The notes under the pieces: generated by a model
Told to the model about the DNA's origin: nothing
Database searches by the model: none
What the model saw: the letters and a program-made list of their open reading frames with translations, nothing else
NCBI GenBank assembly: GCA_021442155.1
Contig: CM038214.1
Location: forward strand, 142,700,040 to 142,764,039
Reading direction: 5' to 3'
Origin: Cymbidium sinense
Lineage: Eukaryota; Streptophyta; Magnoliopsida; Asparagales; Orchidaceae
Length of the DNA stretch: 64,000 nt
Made by a program: the position numbers and the translations under genes
Part shown: positions 1 through 11,244 of the stretch, piece after piece
Numbering within the stretch: the stretch's first letter is position 1
Layout: every line of letters begins with the position of its first letter

Positions 1-2080
1 GACTCACAGATGGTGGGATCACCATTAGAAGCCAAACTGATCCCTTATCGATTAAGATGAAGGGAGGTATACACCTCTGGTTTCCACTCAAAACACACAA
101 AATTATTCCTAAGAGCCTAGCTACCCAAGATGAGCCACTAGAGCCATTCCTAAGGCTGCTTGTTCCTCGATAGAAAAATGCCAATCTCATGTCTTGAAAT
201 AGGACACTCCCATTTCTAACCTAACTTCCACATTTCTTCATCAAACTCAAATTAACTTTGTGTAGGCCTCTTCAAGCAAGAATGAATCATCTCCCATGCT
301 TCTCGAGCACCAGAGGTGGGACTTCGAGAAAAGTTAAGCTCCAAATCATCGATTCATGGCCTTCCAAGTGAACACTGAGGAGTTGTACCGATTGCTGCTC
401 AATCAAGCTTCATCTCTACTAGATGATGTTTTTTCAATCATTCGAGCCACCGGTCTTGAGCTCTGGCAAGGTATGCTTCCAAAACTGATCTTTAAGAAAA
501 AATGGGTTGGAGTTTTTTGAAGAAAACTTGCATCTCATGTAATCTTAACCGTTGGATTCCTACGATCTATGTTGTGAAGGTGTAATGTCCTTTTGGAGTT
601 AATCCTAGCTTCGTAAGCTCAGATCAAGTGAGAAATGAAGGATGGACTCCATTCTCCCTCACTTAAATGATGTTAGATCATGCACCACCTATTCGATGTG
701 ATCAAAATGGATGATCATGATTAGATCCTCTAAATCGATATGATTTAATCTTATGAAGCGGAATTAATCATTGATGTCGATCTTAGTTGATGATAGATGA
801 AAGTGCATCCATCATCATATAAACACGAGCGGATATAAGTTTTAAGTAGCCAATCCTGCGGCGCCATGCGGAAAGTACCCTCGTCGTCAATAAAATTAGG
901 CTTAATTAATCATTTTTAATGGCTGAAACTTCTAAAAATGATAAAACATCATAGAGAATTAAAAAAAGTAAATAAATACTCATTTTAATAGTATTTCGAG
1001 AGGAAATTAATTAAAATGATCTTAAATAATTTTGAATAGTAATTAATTAATTATAAAATTAATTAACTTAATTACTCCTTAATTTCTTTAGAAATTAATT
1101 TCAAATTTTGTGAGTTAATTTAATAAGATGACCTCTACCTACCATGATTCTCTTAGGATTTATTACTCACTTAATTAGGAAAATTGACTAATTAAACCTT
1201 AACTACTCTTTTAAGTTAATTAATGATTAATTAATCCCATGAGCATAAATAGTTAATTAATTAAGTAATCATTGTTCAACAATAAGTGAACTAAGGAATA
1301 AGGTTGGGACCCCTTTCCCAAGTTCATTTTACCCTTTTGAAAATGAAATTAACTAAGATTAAACTAATTAATAAACCACTTAATCAAATTGAAATCATAA
1401 TCTCATCACCTTAAATAATTAAATCATGAGGAAGATCTTTAGGTGTTTAATAACCTAAAGGAAATTATGGTTCCACATGCGTGGAAAACCTTAAGAGTAA
1501 TTAATTAAGTTCTTTATTCTAATTAACTATTAATCATGAGAGAATTATGTTAGGCCCCTTTTATTTCTTAGGATAATAGCAAGTTTTATTTTCCATGCAT
1601 ATCATGTTGGCTCATAATTATTTAGTTAATTACATTAAGGTGACATAAGTAAGGGTAATTAATTCATCTAACTAGGGGTTCAACTTAATTAACCCATAAA
1701 ATCAACTTAATTACATTTCCTTAAATTAAATCAAATCACTAATGTTGTAATGGGTTTAAAACAACAAGTGATGAGTTTTGTTCTCCTCTTTAAAACAAAT
1801 CAAATCCAAAACTTAATTAATAAAAAAGCTTTGGTTTGCTTTAAATAATCTTATTTGATTTGATTGTCCTTAAGAGCTAGTTTGGTTGAATGAATCACAT
1901 GCTTATATTTGATTGTCCTCTTTCCAATAATGTTGAATTTGGTATGTCATTTGAAATCATGCATGAATAGAAATAACTACTTACATGGGTAATTTGTATC
2001 ATGTTAATGATTATTTGGCATTGAATTTGATTTGGGCAGATTTGAAATACATATGGGTAGGACGGCCTGACCTCCACTAG
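1..2080. other. AT-rich non-coding DNA, no gene recognised
   Basis: The first 600 bases have mixed composition and no long reading frame. From about 900 to 1,860 the sequence is very AT-rich and full of TTAATTAA-type words (for example 1,010-1,080 and 1,200-1,265). It could be the long terminal repeat or leader of the gypsy element that follows, because it lies upstream on the same strand. No second copy lies downstream of the element to prove that. I see no promoter, tRNA or conserved protein here. Confidence 0.5.
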
Positions 2081-2469
2081 GAAGAGGAAGAGGCCAGTTT
2101 AAAGGTTGTCCCAAGGGTGGAAAACCTCATTATTGGCCACCCAATTGAAGATATGTCCTAGCTACAAGGAGTACACCTGCTATCCATATAGACTTAGAAT
2201 CTAGTTCATAGGATGAGTCTTATATGGTTAGCACACCACCGACTCTTCTCCAAGATTCCCTTAGAGGTGACACTTGAGCTAGATATCGATGAAAACTAGG
2301 CTCTAAAGAAAAGCATAAGTGTATCCAAGTCTATATATGAAACAATCAGACATTAGTTGGGAACCTTAGCTCTAACCCCACTTTCCTCTCAAAAAGCTGA
2401 TGGTTTGGTAGTTAAGGAAGCCCCTAAGTCATCCATAAGTGTGAAGACTCAGAGGTTCTTTTAGGGAGC

Positions 2470-3050
2470 ATCATCCTCAAGTCAAGAAGTTGATGTAGAA
2501 CTTGAGGATGATTCATATAAGAATTTAATAGAATTACCTTTTTATTGGTACTTTCCTTGTGTTCATAATTTAGTAAAGAAAGGGTTAATCCCACATACTT
2601 GGTCAAAGCACAAGTCAGACTACTTTGAAAGAATATGGAAGAACAAATGCAAAAGCTCTCAATCAGGACTAGGACTAGGAATCGATAGTGGGTCAAGTCG
2701 ATGATGATATTATTATTAGTCCTCACTAATCATTTGGAATTTGATAGGTTCTTTTCAAATCACATTAACTTATATGAGAAGCTATGCTTAGAAACTTCAG
2801 ATGATTCAAATAGTTTTGAAGTCAAAGATGCACCACTAGAGTTTGAAGAAGACATCAAGTAAACCATCGACGAGCTCAAGGAAATCAACTTAAGTACTGA
2901 AGAAGATCCATGCCTGACATATACCAGTTCTTTGATAAATGAAATTGAAACCAATGACTTAGTTAGGATATTGACTAAATTTAAGGACTGCTTTGCATGG
3001 AGTTATGAAGATGCCTAGATTGGCTCCTAATATAGTTGTCCATAAACTAG
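2470..3050 (+). pseudogene. Gypsy polyprotein linker upstream of RT (broken)
   Basis: Short frames on the + strand read as an acidic stretch (about 2,790-2,860), followed by DELKEINLSTEEDP (about 2,868-2,910) and DCFAWSYEDA (about 2,986-3,018). In intact Tat-like elements the same words lie just before the reverse transcriptase, where the polyprotein joins protease to RT. In-frame stops at about 2,860 and 3,018 break it. The part before 2,780 cannot be assigned to a domain. Confidence 0.6.
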
Positions 3051-3720
3051 CAATAGAGCCTCCTGCAAACCCTATAAGCAAGCTCCTAGACGCATGTGAT
3101 TGGACATAGAACAACAGGTCATTTATAAAGTAAAAAAAATTGATCGATGTTGGCTTCATCCGAAAAAAAATACCATACCTGGTTAGTTAATGTCATCCCA
3201 GTTAAGAAAAAGAATGGCCAAATTCACATATGCCTTGATTTTAGGGATTTAAATAAGACATGTCCAAAAAATGAATTTCCACTACCAATCTTAGAGTTGA
3301 TGGTGGACATTGCCTCGGCTCATGCTTCTATTTTATGGATGGATCATCTGTATATTTCCAAATAAAGATGACCCCTAAAGATGAAAGAAACACTACTTTT
3401 AGAACCTGTATCAAAATCTATTGCTATAAGGTCATGCTTTTCAGCCTTAAAAATGCTGGTGCTACATACCAGCGGACTATGACTCAAATCTTCGATGAAC
3501 TCATTCATCATCAAGTAAAGTGCTATGCCGATGATGTTGTGGTCAAAAGTAGAGAAAAAAAAGACCATATCTTTAATTTGAGAGTAGTTTTTGAACAGTA
3601 AAGCAATTTAACCTTAAAATGAACCCATTAAAATGTGCATTCAGAGTATCTTCAGGGAAATTCCTTGTATTTTTTGTCTGACACCAGGATATCAAAATCG
3701 ATTTGGAGAAGATCAAGGAG
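3050..3720 (+). pseudogene. Ty3-gypsy reverse transcriptase (broken)
   Basis: RT copies element RNA into DNA in the cytoplasmic particle. Two overlapping frames (3,147-3,365 and 3,335-3,601) together cover fingers and palm: VKKKNGQIHICLDFRDLNK, FPLPILELMVD, a KMTPKDERNTTFRT block, and the catalytic YADD box at 3,524-3,535. A frameshift near 3,345-3,360 separates the first two thirds from the YADD-bearing part. After 3,601 the thumb continues in another frame (MNPLKCAF at about 3,618-3,645). The two active-site aspartates are still encoded, but the gene cannot give a full protein. RNase H follows directly. Family assignment is firm. Confidence 0.88.
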
Positions 3721-4170
3721 ATATTAGAAATGCTCCTAAATGTTTAACTCAACTCAAATCATTCCAAGGGCAGTTGGTATATCTAATATACTTTATATCC
3801 AACCTATAGGGAAGATGTCAGCCATTCTCAATACTTGTAAAAAAGAATGCCAAGTTTAGGTGGGATGATAAGTGTGAGCATGCCTTTAAAGACATTAAGC
3901 ATTACCTGATGATGCCACTAATTCTAGCAGCCCTATCTTGGGCAGGCCACTCATACTTTACACTACTATGTTAGATGACTCCCTTGGTACTTTGTTGGCC
4001 CAAGCCAATGATGAAAAGAAGGAAAACACTCTACTACCTCAACTATAATCCTACTAAGGCTAATTATCCACTCAGAGGCATTGCTTATCTTTAATCTTTG
4101 CATCACAAAAGTTAGCACTGCCTCCTCATAAGGTGAACTTAATCTCTAGGATGAATCCATTCGAGTGTTG
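3720..4170 (+). pseudogene. Ty3-gypsy RNase H (broken)
   Basis: RNase H removes the RNA template during reverse transcription. Fragments in shifting frames read like the tether and RNase H of Ty3-gypsy pol: a LAQAND-type word near 3,995-4,012, IYYLNYNPTKANYPL near 4,030-4,075 (matching the usual IYYLSK...ETRY segment), and LISRMNPF near 4,139-4,165. Stops are frequent. The reading runs directly into integrase core wording at about 4,165, so the long spacer and the zinc-binding HHCC part of integrase normally found between them are missing. This points to an internal deletion. Confidence 0.65.
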
Positions 4171-4915
4171 GGGTACCAACCTAGTGTGTTTGAATGATCC
4201 TCATTCTTCCAAGGGTCATCAGTTCATCTTAGCTGCTACTAATTATTTTTTCATATGAGCATTAGCGATTTCTCTCAGATAGGTCAGAATTCAGCATGTG
4301 CTCTAGTTTTTTAGGAACCATAACATATATAGGTTCAGAGTGCCTCAATGAATTATAACTAATATTGGTATTGGATTCAAGAGCACCGAGATCAACAAAT
4401 TTGCCCAGAGACACAACATATTTTGGAGATATTCTACCATCAAATACTTGAGGGTAAACGGCTTAGCAGAAGCCTTCAACAAAACTATCATACAAATAAT
4501 AAAGAAGACACTCGACATCAATAAGTGATAGTGGCATGAGCAGTTAGTTGAGGCCTTGTGGGCTTATCGCACATATAACTAACTCACTCTACTCCTTTTT
4601 CCTTAGTGTATGGATCCAAAGCCATTCTAAGGATTGAAGGAGAACACTGCATGCCAAAACCTCGAGTTATTGAAAGCTAAAATGATTCAAGCTCATAATA
4701 AGTTGGCCCATCCTAGAGCTTTTCAAGTAAGACATCTTATTTTAGTTCTAAGGAGATCGATTATTGCCCGTCATAAGATGGAAGGCAAGTTTGAACCCAC
4801 TTGGGAAGATCCTTTTTCCATAGAGAAGCATACCAAGGAGGATCTTATCAGCTTATTAATTATAAGGGAGAGCACCCAATTCTTCCAATCAATGGGCTCT
4901 ACTTAAAGAAATAGT
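4166..4915 (+). pseudogene. Ty3-gypsy integrase core and C-terminus (broken)
   Basis: Integrase inserts the element's cDNA into the chromosome. Visible on the + strand: WGTNLV (about 4,169-4,186), GHQFILAATNYF (4,213-4,248), a VPQ.IITNIG segment (4,337-4,370) where the second catalytic Asp would lie (here ITN instead of the usual ITD), and NGLAEAFNKTI (about 4,457-4,490) leading to LVEALWAYRT (about 4,543-4,572). The frame 4,634-4,906 gives the C-terminal part: KAKMIQAHNKLAHPRAFQVR, then a KFEPTWEDPF chromo-adjacent block ending near the usual polyprotein end. The upstream HHCC domain is absent. Multiple stops make it non-functional. Confidence 0.85.
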
Positions 4916-6300
4916 ATAAATCATGTTTCAAAATAATTATCATCAATGAAACCTCCATTTTGAATTCAATCCCTTTGATGTTGAAAGTATTCTTGTTTGT
5001 GAATCCACCACGATGGGTTTAGGGTAGCTGTAAAGAACCCAAGCGGCGTCCTACCCTTCATGAACACAACACAAACATAAACTATATACAAACCTATGAA
5101 ATAAACACATATCTTTGGTATCGGACTACTCTTAGTTAAGATAACACCCCCGATGACATTCACTCAGTAGATACTCTAGGTTCAGCTAATGTGCTACCCT
5201 AATAGTGTGTCACCCTAGTGGTCTTCTTTCTTTGGAGGATGAAAGTCTGCTATGCTTTCATTCTTTGCTTATCCACTGCACACCAATGAGTGCCTTGTTA
5301 GTTTGGTAGGGATTATTACGTGGTTGATAAGCTACCTCATGTTGGCTTCATTTAAGAGGATGTGAGTCTGCTACACCTTCTTCATGAATTAGCCTTCGTG
5401 CATTGATAGGGTCGAGAATATTTGAGGTTTAGGATAAGTTCCCTAGCCGCTTCTTCCCTCATGACTACTTCAAGTCTGGGTCCAGTCCTTCCTCCGGTCT
5501 CCCCGTTTAATTATTGCTCAAAGTCAGATAGCATCTATCTCGATAATGGTAGACTATCATGGTGATCAGTTTTGGTTGGAAAGTTGTAAGCCTACATGCT
5601 TTCTTCCCAAATTGATCATTGCACACTGACGAGCACCTTAGGTTGGTTGGTTCTCACTATGCTGATAGATACACCACTCATGCTGATGGATACACCTTAG
5701 GTTGGTTGGTTCTCACACCTTATGATACACCACTCATGGCAGATGTATGTTTGTTATGCTTTCTCCTTGAGTTGGCCAACATACACCTACAAGATTTCTT
5801 TTCTAGGGCTCAAGATAACACCCATAGAAATACCTCCCTTATAGGCACTATATTTTGATCACATCCTTTACGATCTCATATAGACACTACGGTTACTAGT
5901 GGATTGGACAGTTCCCCTTTCCTAGTAACCAACCCATGGTTAGAGAATTCATCCTGGATATGCAAATTCTCCCTTAGTTTAGTAAATGAGTCCCTAACAT
6001 CCCCAGGTGTTGTTCCACCACATATATTCACTTGAAAATATCTTTAGGGTAGATTTCTTGAGTTGATTCAAAAAGTGGTCGGTTCATTTATTCCTAAGGA
6101 GGTAAGTGCTATGCATTTTTCTTAGAGAACCATTGCACACCAAAAGGAAACCCCTTAGGTTGGCTAGCTCTACCCCACATCCAGTAGATTATTTCTTTGG
6201 ATTTGTAAATCTTAGATAAGACAAGTCCAATATAGCCCCTTCTCAATGGGTCCATCACACACTGACATGGTCCATAAATTAAATTTATCAAATTTGATTG
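4916..6300. repeat. Non-coding repeat module downstream of the gypsy pol
   Basis: No coding potential is supported. Phrases recur in diverged form. GACATTCAC.. followed by a CACC(C/T)TAGTGGT word and a TTTGGA(G/A)GAT word occurs near 5,154-5,235 and again near 6,428-6,512. TTTGGATTTG.AA..T followed by ATAGCCC.TTCTC near 6,196-6,245 recurs near 6,597-6,640. The pentad GGTTGGTTGGTTCTCAC is repeated at about 5,642 and 5,701. This may be the 3' untranslated and LTR area of the gypsy element, duplicated and decayed. Confidence 0.45.
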
Positions 6301-7260
6301 AGCTCACATCTCCAGTGGATATGCCCATAATTTGAAATCAAACTAAACCAAACAAATCACATCAAATCACATGAAATTAAGATAAAATTAATCCTTACTA
6401 CTTTTGAGTTGACATAAGTCCCCAATGACATTCACCTTGTAGTCGCCCTAGGTCAGGTTCGATTTGTTGTGCATCCAACAGGTCACCTTAGTGGTTGTTC
6501 CTCACTTTGGAAGATCTTTGTACCTTCTTCTTGCACGGTCATTTACACACAGAAACCACCTTTAGTTATTTGCTTACTGTCGGTAGAGAGCTATCCTTTG
6601 GATTTGGAAACTTGAGGTAGGTCAAGGTGGATATAGCCCTTCTCGATTGGGTCATCATACCTTACGGGATCATTAACTTAGATTAAATTAAACTCAATTT
6701 GACTTTCCTTAGTTGAGTTAAATCACACCCTTCTCTCGAGTAGAGCCCCAATCTTATATAAACAAGTCAAGGAAATAAATAAAATTCAAAATCAACCTCC
6801 TTAGTGGAGCCAAATTAAACTAAATTTCTTAGAAGAGTCTAAATCAAAGAAATCCAACCAAACTCTTATCCCCAGCGGATACATCCCCAAACAAATCTAT
6901 GAAATAAAACTCAAATCCCAATCCCCAGGACATAGCCCAAACTTGGTTCCCTGGTGGATGGTTCATATACGATCCCAGTGGACTGAGCCCATATCTCATT
7001 GTATCATCACATCAATTAAAATAAAGCAAATTAAAGTCAATTCTATCTTAATCCCTAGAGGATTATAGATTCTTATCCCTAGAGATCTTCATTCCATAAA
7101 TCATATAATCAAATCAAATTCAAACCTTATCCCCCGCATATTTTCTTCATCTATGCCCTCGATATAGACCCCTCACATGTCATGTCCAATGCATGTGTGA
7201 TCCCCTAGTGGATCTCCATCCATGTCTTTGACATGAAATTCTCATCAAATCTTATTTCTT
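6300..7260. repeat. Decayed minisatellite built on a CCCAGTGGAT-like word
   Basis: A short word close to (T)CCCYAGTGGAT recurs irregularly: about 6,311, 6,797, 6,871, 6,950, 6,974, 7,050, 7,077 and 7,204. It is usually followed 5-15 bases later by GCCCA or CATCCC, and the words are separated by CAAATCAAA-type AT-rich filler. No frame is conserved. It resembles the CCCCAGTGGAGTC words found near LTR ends of some plant gypsy elements, but that link is an inference. Confidence 0.45.
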
Positions 7261-7299
7261 CTCTTATGCACACCTTTAATACTTCAACCAAAAGCCTAA

Positions 7300-8760
7300 C
7301 AATGTATTTTCTCAAATTACATCATCTTAACATTATAATCAACATTTTATGATTTGTGATGGTGCAAGCTCAAACTAACTATACAGTATCATGCCACACA
7401 TATTATAGTGTAAATTAACACACTATATTATGTTATAATATATGATGTTATATTATAATTTGCTATAATATATTATATTGTCTAACATTACACCTCATTA
7501 AAATCACTTAAAATTAACAAATAAAAATTTTTTTTTAAATATGATTAATGTTCATTTAAGGTTTAAATTGTTATTTTTCGATTAGAAATGGTACAAAATA
7601 GCATAATTTTGGCATTTCTTCTTGATATGTGCCATGAATTTGGCCAAATTCTTCCATATCCACTTCCAAATTAGCTTTTTTATGAGTTTTGACCCAATGT
7701 ATTATAACAAAAGTAAAAGATACTAAAATGTATAGTAACATTTAGTAACGCACCACCACATTCATATATATGTGAAGTTATATTGTTATGTACATTATAT
7801 ATTAATATGTTTTTATATAATATATTATCTTACATTACACCTTAAAATGAATCACTTTAAGCAAAACAAATTATAAAATTTGGTTGAAAATTGAACATTT
7901 ATTGTGGATGCAAAATTCCATTCTTTTGATTAAATGACACACCATAACACACCCCAATGATGCTCCCTAAAGCTTACCCTAAATTTGGCCAAATCCCATC
8001 ATCTCAACCTATAAATCAGTATTTTATAAATTAGACCAATACAAACTCTACTACATCATATTATAACAAACTAAAATATGCTAAACATAAGTAGTAATAC
8101 ACAATAGTATGCTATAATGCATGATGTTGCATTATATTATAACATCCTATATTATAATACACTATAACATATTATGTTATATTATATTGCATATCACATC
8201 ACAAGGGATTTCTTAAGATAAAAAAATCATAAAATTAGTCTAAATAATAAAAAAAACTATATATTTTAGTCCTATCACTTACATATTTTAAAGTAAAACA
8301 ATATATTATGATTCCATGCTCTACCAATTATGAATTTGGCCAAATTCCACTATTTTAAAGTCTAAATCAACATTTTTATAAATAATGCTAGTGTATGTTA
8401 GAATGCATGATTATAAAATACTAAAAGAATTTAAAATGCGTAGAATAATATATTATGATATATGATGTTATACTATGCTACAACATATAATATTTATTTT
8501 GAACATAAAATCTTACTTTTTAGACTATAAGTGGCATAGCAAAGCTTTGGAACAATAACCTAATTCCCACTTCAAATTTAATAAATTTCATCATCTGACT
8601 TATTAAATCAATTTTTTATGATTTATATTAATATAGACTATAGGGCACAATACCATAAACATTTTAAAACATCTTATAACATCTAAAAACTCATAAATAC
8701 ATGAATATATGATGCTAAATTATACTATAATATATGGTAATATAATATTATTTAAGGTTA
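7300..8760. repeat. AT-rich tandem repeat, about 340 bp per unit, ~5 diverged units
   Basis: Each unit has two landmarks: (TGGCC)AAAT.C.(C)ATCAT..., with an AATCA(A/G)(C/T)ATTTTATAA-like word about 20-35 bases later, and a downstream run like ATGATGTTATATTATAAT. The first landmark is near 7,315, 7,645, 7,990, 8,338 and 8,580. The second is near 7,443, 8,122, 8,460 and 8,705. The spacing is about 330-350 bp except for a shortened last unit. The block stops about 100 bp before the TTTAGGG array, a position typical of subtelomeric satellites. Confidence 0.55.
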
Positions 8761-9175
8761 AGGTATAGTGAAGGGAATGTCTCTTGAAGACATCTTCTTT
8801 AGCTACCATAACTATGTTAGGATTAGGCCATTCTTTAGATCTACTCCTGATGACTTTTTTATTCAAGGTTTAGGGTTTAGGGTTAGGTTTAAGGGTTATT
8901 TTAAGCTTTAGGTTTAGGTTTTAGGGTTTTGGGATTATGGTTTAGGGTTTAAAGTTATATGTTTTAGAGTTTAGGGTTTATGGTTTTAGGGTTTTGGTTT
9001 TAGGGTTTAGAGTTTAGGGTTTTAGGGTTTAGGGTTTAGGGTTTAGGGTTTAAGGTTTAGGGTTTAGGGTTTAGGGTTTAGTGTTTAGGGTTTAAGGTTT
9101 AGGGTTTTAGGGTTTAGGGTTTAGGGTTTACGATTTAGGTTTTATGTTTAGGGTTTAAATTAGTTTAAGGTTTTA

Positions 9176-9612
9176 ATAGAGAATAAATTCATATTCAACA
9201 TTTCTTCTTTTGATTTCATGATCCAAGTAGCACACCTAGTTTTCTAGGACAAGCCATGACATGAATAAAAATTAGAACCCATAGAGAAAATCAAAACCCT
9301 AGATAAGTAGAACCATCTTTACTTTAAAGAACATTTAAGCGGATTGGATCGATTATTCTTTAGTTTTGCTTCCCATCAAAACCACCCCCGCTTCTCATGT
9401 AGCGGGATCCTCCATCTTATTCCTGATCTCTCCCTCTGCCACCTCCAGAGATGTAACCTCCGTTGCTCCTCCCGCCTCCATAACCACCACTGCTTTGACC
9501 ACCACCTCCACCACCACCACCTCCATATCCATACGATCTTCTGCCATCACTTCCCTTCTAGATCTAGAGCCTTGTTGATGGTGATGTTCCTATCATCATG
9601 GTTCTGCCCATT
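9176..9612 (-). pseudogene. GR-RBP last-exon cassette, copy 1 (broken)
   Basis: On the minus strand the segment starts at AATGGGCAGAAC, just after an AG that could be a splice acceptor (CCCTAAG|AATGGG). It encodes the end of an RNA-recognition motif (NGQN..DRNITINKA) followed by glycine-rich coding DNA. In living plants such proteins bind RNA as chaperones in cold and stress responses. The frame breaks after about 20 codons (TGA near 9,550). A C-terminal G.Q N stop is still visible at 9,360-9,362. A 3'UTR of about 180 bp follows and ends in an A-rich junction near 9,176. No RRM first exon lies nearby. Confidence 0.8.
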
Positions 9613-10784
9613 CTTAGGGTTTAGGGTTAATTTAGGGTTAGTTTAAGGTTTAGGATTTAAGGTTTAGTATTTCGGGTTTAAGGTTTACGGTTGTAGGTTT
9701 TAAGGTTTAGGGTTTAAGGTTTAGGGTTTAGAGTTTTAGGTTTAGGGTTTTAGGGTTTAGGATTTAGGGTTTAGGGTTTAGGGTTTAGGGTTTAGGGTTT
9801 AGAGTTTAGCATTTAGAGTTTTAGGGTTTAGGGTTTAGTGTTTAGGATTATGGGTTTAGGTTTTTTTTTAATTAAGTAAACTAGTAGGTTTAGGTTTATT
9901 TAGTTTATTTTTTATTTATTTGAGTTTATTCTATTTTTTATTTTTATTTAGTTTAGTTTATTTATTTTGTTTAAGTTTTATATTTTAGTTTATTTTTTTG
10001 GTTTAGGTTTATTTTTTAGTTGAGTTTTTTTATTTTATATTTTAGGCTTAGGTTTTATTTTTTATTTTTAGGTTTAGGTTTAGATTTATATTTTATTTTT
10101 TTAGGTTTAGGTTTTAGGCTTTTATTTTAAGTTTTTTTTGTTTTATTTTTTACTTTAGGTTTAGGTTTATTTTTAGTTTATTTTATTTTATTTAGTTTAA
10201 TTTAAGGTTTAGGTTTAGTTTATTTTAGGTTTAGGTTTAGGTTTTATTTATTTTGGTTTAGTTTATTTTAGTTTAGCTTTAGGATTATTTTATTTTGATT
10301 ACTTTCTTTTTTATTTTAGGTATATTTTTTTTTTACTTTAGGGTTTAGGTTTTTTTATTTATTTTTAGGTTTTATTTTTAGGTTTATTTTTTAGGTTTAG
10401 GTTTTTATTTAGTTATTATTTTATTTTATTTTAGGTTTAGTTTTTAATGTTAGATTTAGTTTTTATTTTATTTTTTTATTTAGTTTAGGTTTTTATTTAT
10501 TTTATTTTAATTTAATATTTATTCATTTTTATTTTCTTTTGAGGTTTAGGTATAAGTTTAGTTTTAGTTTATGTTTCTATTTTATTTTTATTTTTTATTT
10601 TATTTTTATTTTAGTTTTTTCATTAATTTTATTTGTAGGTTTTATTTAGTTTAGGTTTAAGTTTTTAGCTATTTAGGGCTTAGGGATTAGGGTTTAGGGT
10701 TACTTTAGGGTTTATGGTTTGGGTTTTAGGGTTTGGGGTTTAAGGTTTGGTGTTTAATTTTTAGTTAAGGGTTTAAGCTTTTTT

Positions 10785-11244
10785 TTTAACAAAGAAGAAA
10801 TTCAAATTGAACATTTCTACTTTTTGATTTCATCAACCAAGTAGCACCCCAAGTTTTCTAAGATAAAGGCAATGACATAGATAAAAAATGAACACCCATA
10901 GAGCAAATCAAAATCCTTACATAAATAGAACTGTCTCTTGTAAAGACACAATTCCATAAGTACTAGATTGGATGGGTAGTTCTTTAGTTTCTCCAGTTCC
11001 CATCAGAACCAACCCCGCCTCTCGAGTAGTGGGATCTTCCATGAAATCCCTGATCTCTCCCTCCGCCACCACCACAACTGTAGCCTCCATCACTTCTCGA
11101 GCCTCCATAACCATTTCTCACCACCACCTTATCCCAGCACCTCCATCCACCACCGTGATAAGTGTTGCATCGCCTTACTCCACCACTAGATCTAGATTGG
11201 GCCTTATTATCGGTGATGTTCCTGCTGTCAAGGTTCTGCCCATT
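10785..11244 (-). pseudogene. GR-RBP last-exon cassette, copy 2 (exon frame intact)
   Basis: This is the best preserved cassette. From the acceptor-like AG (at 11,245-11,246) an open frame of 86 codons runs to the stop at 10,984-10,986. It begins NGQNLDSRNIT (the last strand of an RRM) and continues through AQSRSSGG into a Gly/Tyr/Arg region (NGYGGSRSDGGYS, then five glycines). It ends SHYSRGG.GSDGNWRN, the usual C-terminus of plant class IV glycine-rich RNA-binding proteins. The 3'UTR covers 10,785-10,983. There is no start codon and no upstream RRM exon: the DNA upstream is TTTAGGG array for kilobases. I therefore call it an exon fragment, although splicing to a distant exon cannot be excluded. 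Confidence 0.85.

Larger units (their letters stand above)
2083..4915 (+). mobile_element. Decayed Ty3-gypsy (Tat-like) retrotransposon pol region
   Basis: Read on the + strand across many stops and frameshifts, this interval gives the usual plant Ty3-gypsy order: a linker with DELKEINL and DCFAWSYED, then RT, RNase H and integrase. Reverse transcriptase before integrase marks Ty3-gypsy rather than Ty1-copia. The wording of the linker and of the integrase tail is typical of the Tat/Ogre side of the family. No protease or gag could be read with confidence between 2,083 and 2,850, and no flanking LTR pair was found. The element is therefore a fossil that cannot move by itself. Confidence 0.85.

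Noticed and set aside
1895..3159. Several minus-strand frames of 60-100 codons
   Set aside because: They overlap the AT-rich leader and the + strand gypsy linker and show no family features.
9344..9646. His-rich and Ser/Thr-rich + strand open frames (also 10,972-11,256)
   Set aside because: They are antisense shadows of the glycine-rich GR-RBP exon; the minus strand gives the recognisable protein.
10917..11114. Minus-strand Met-started open frame of 65 codons
   Set aside because: It is a shifted frame over the GR-RBP exon; the real frame is the one ending in NWRN.
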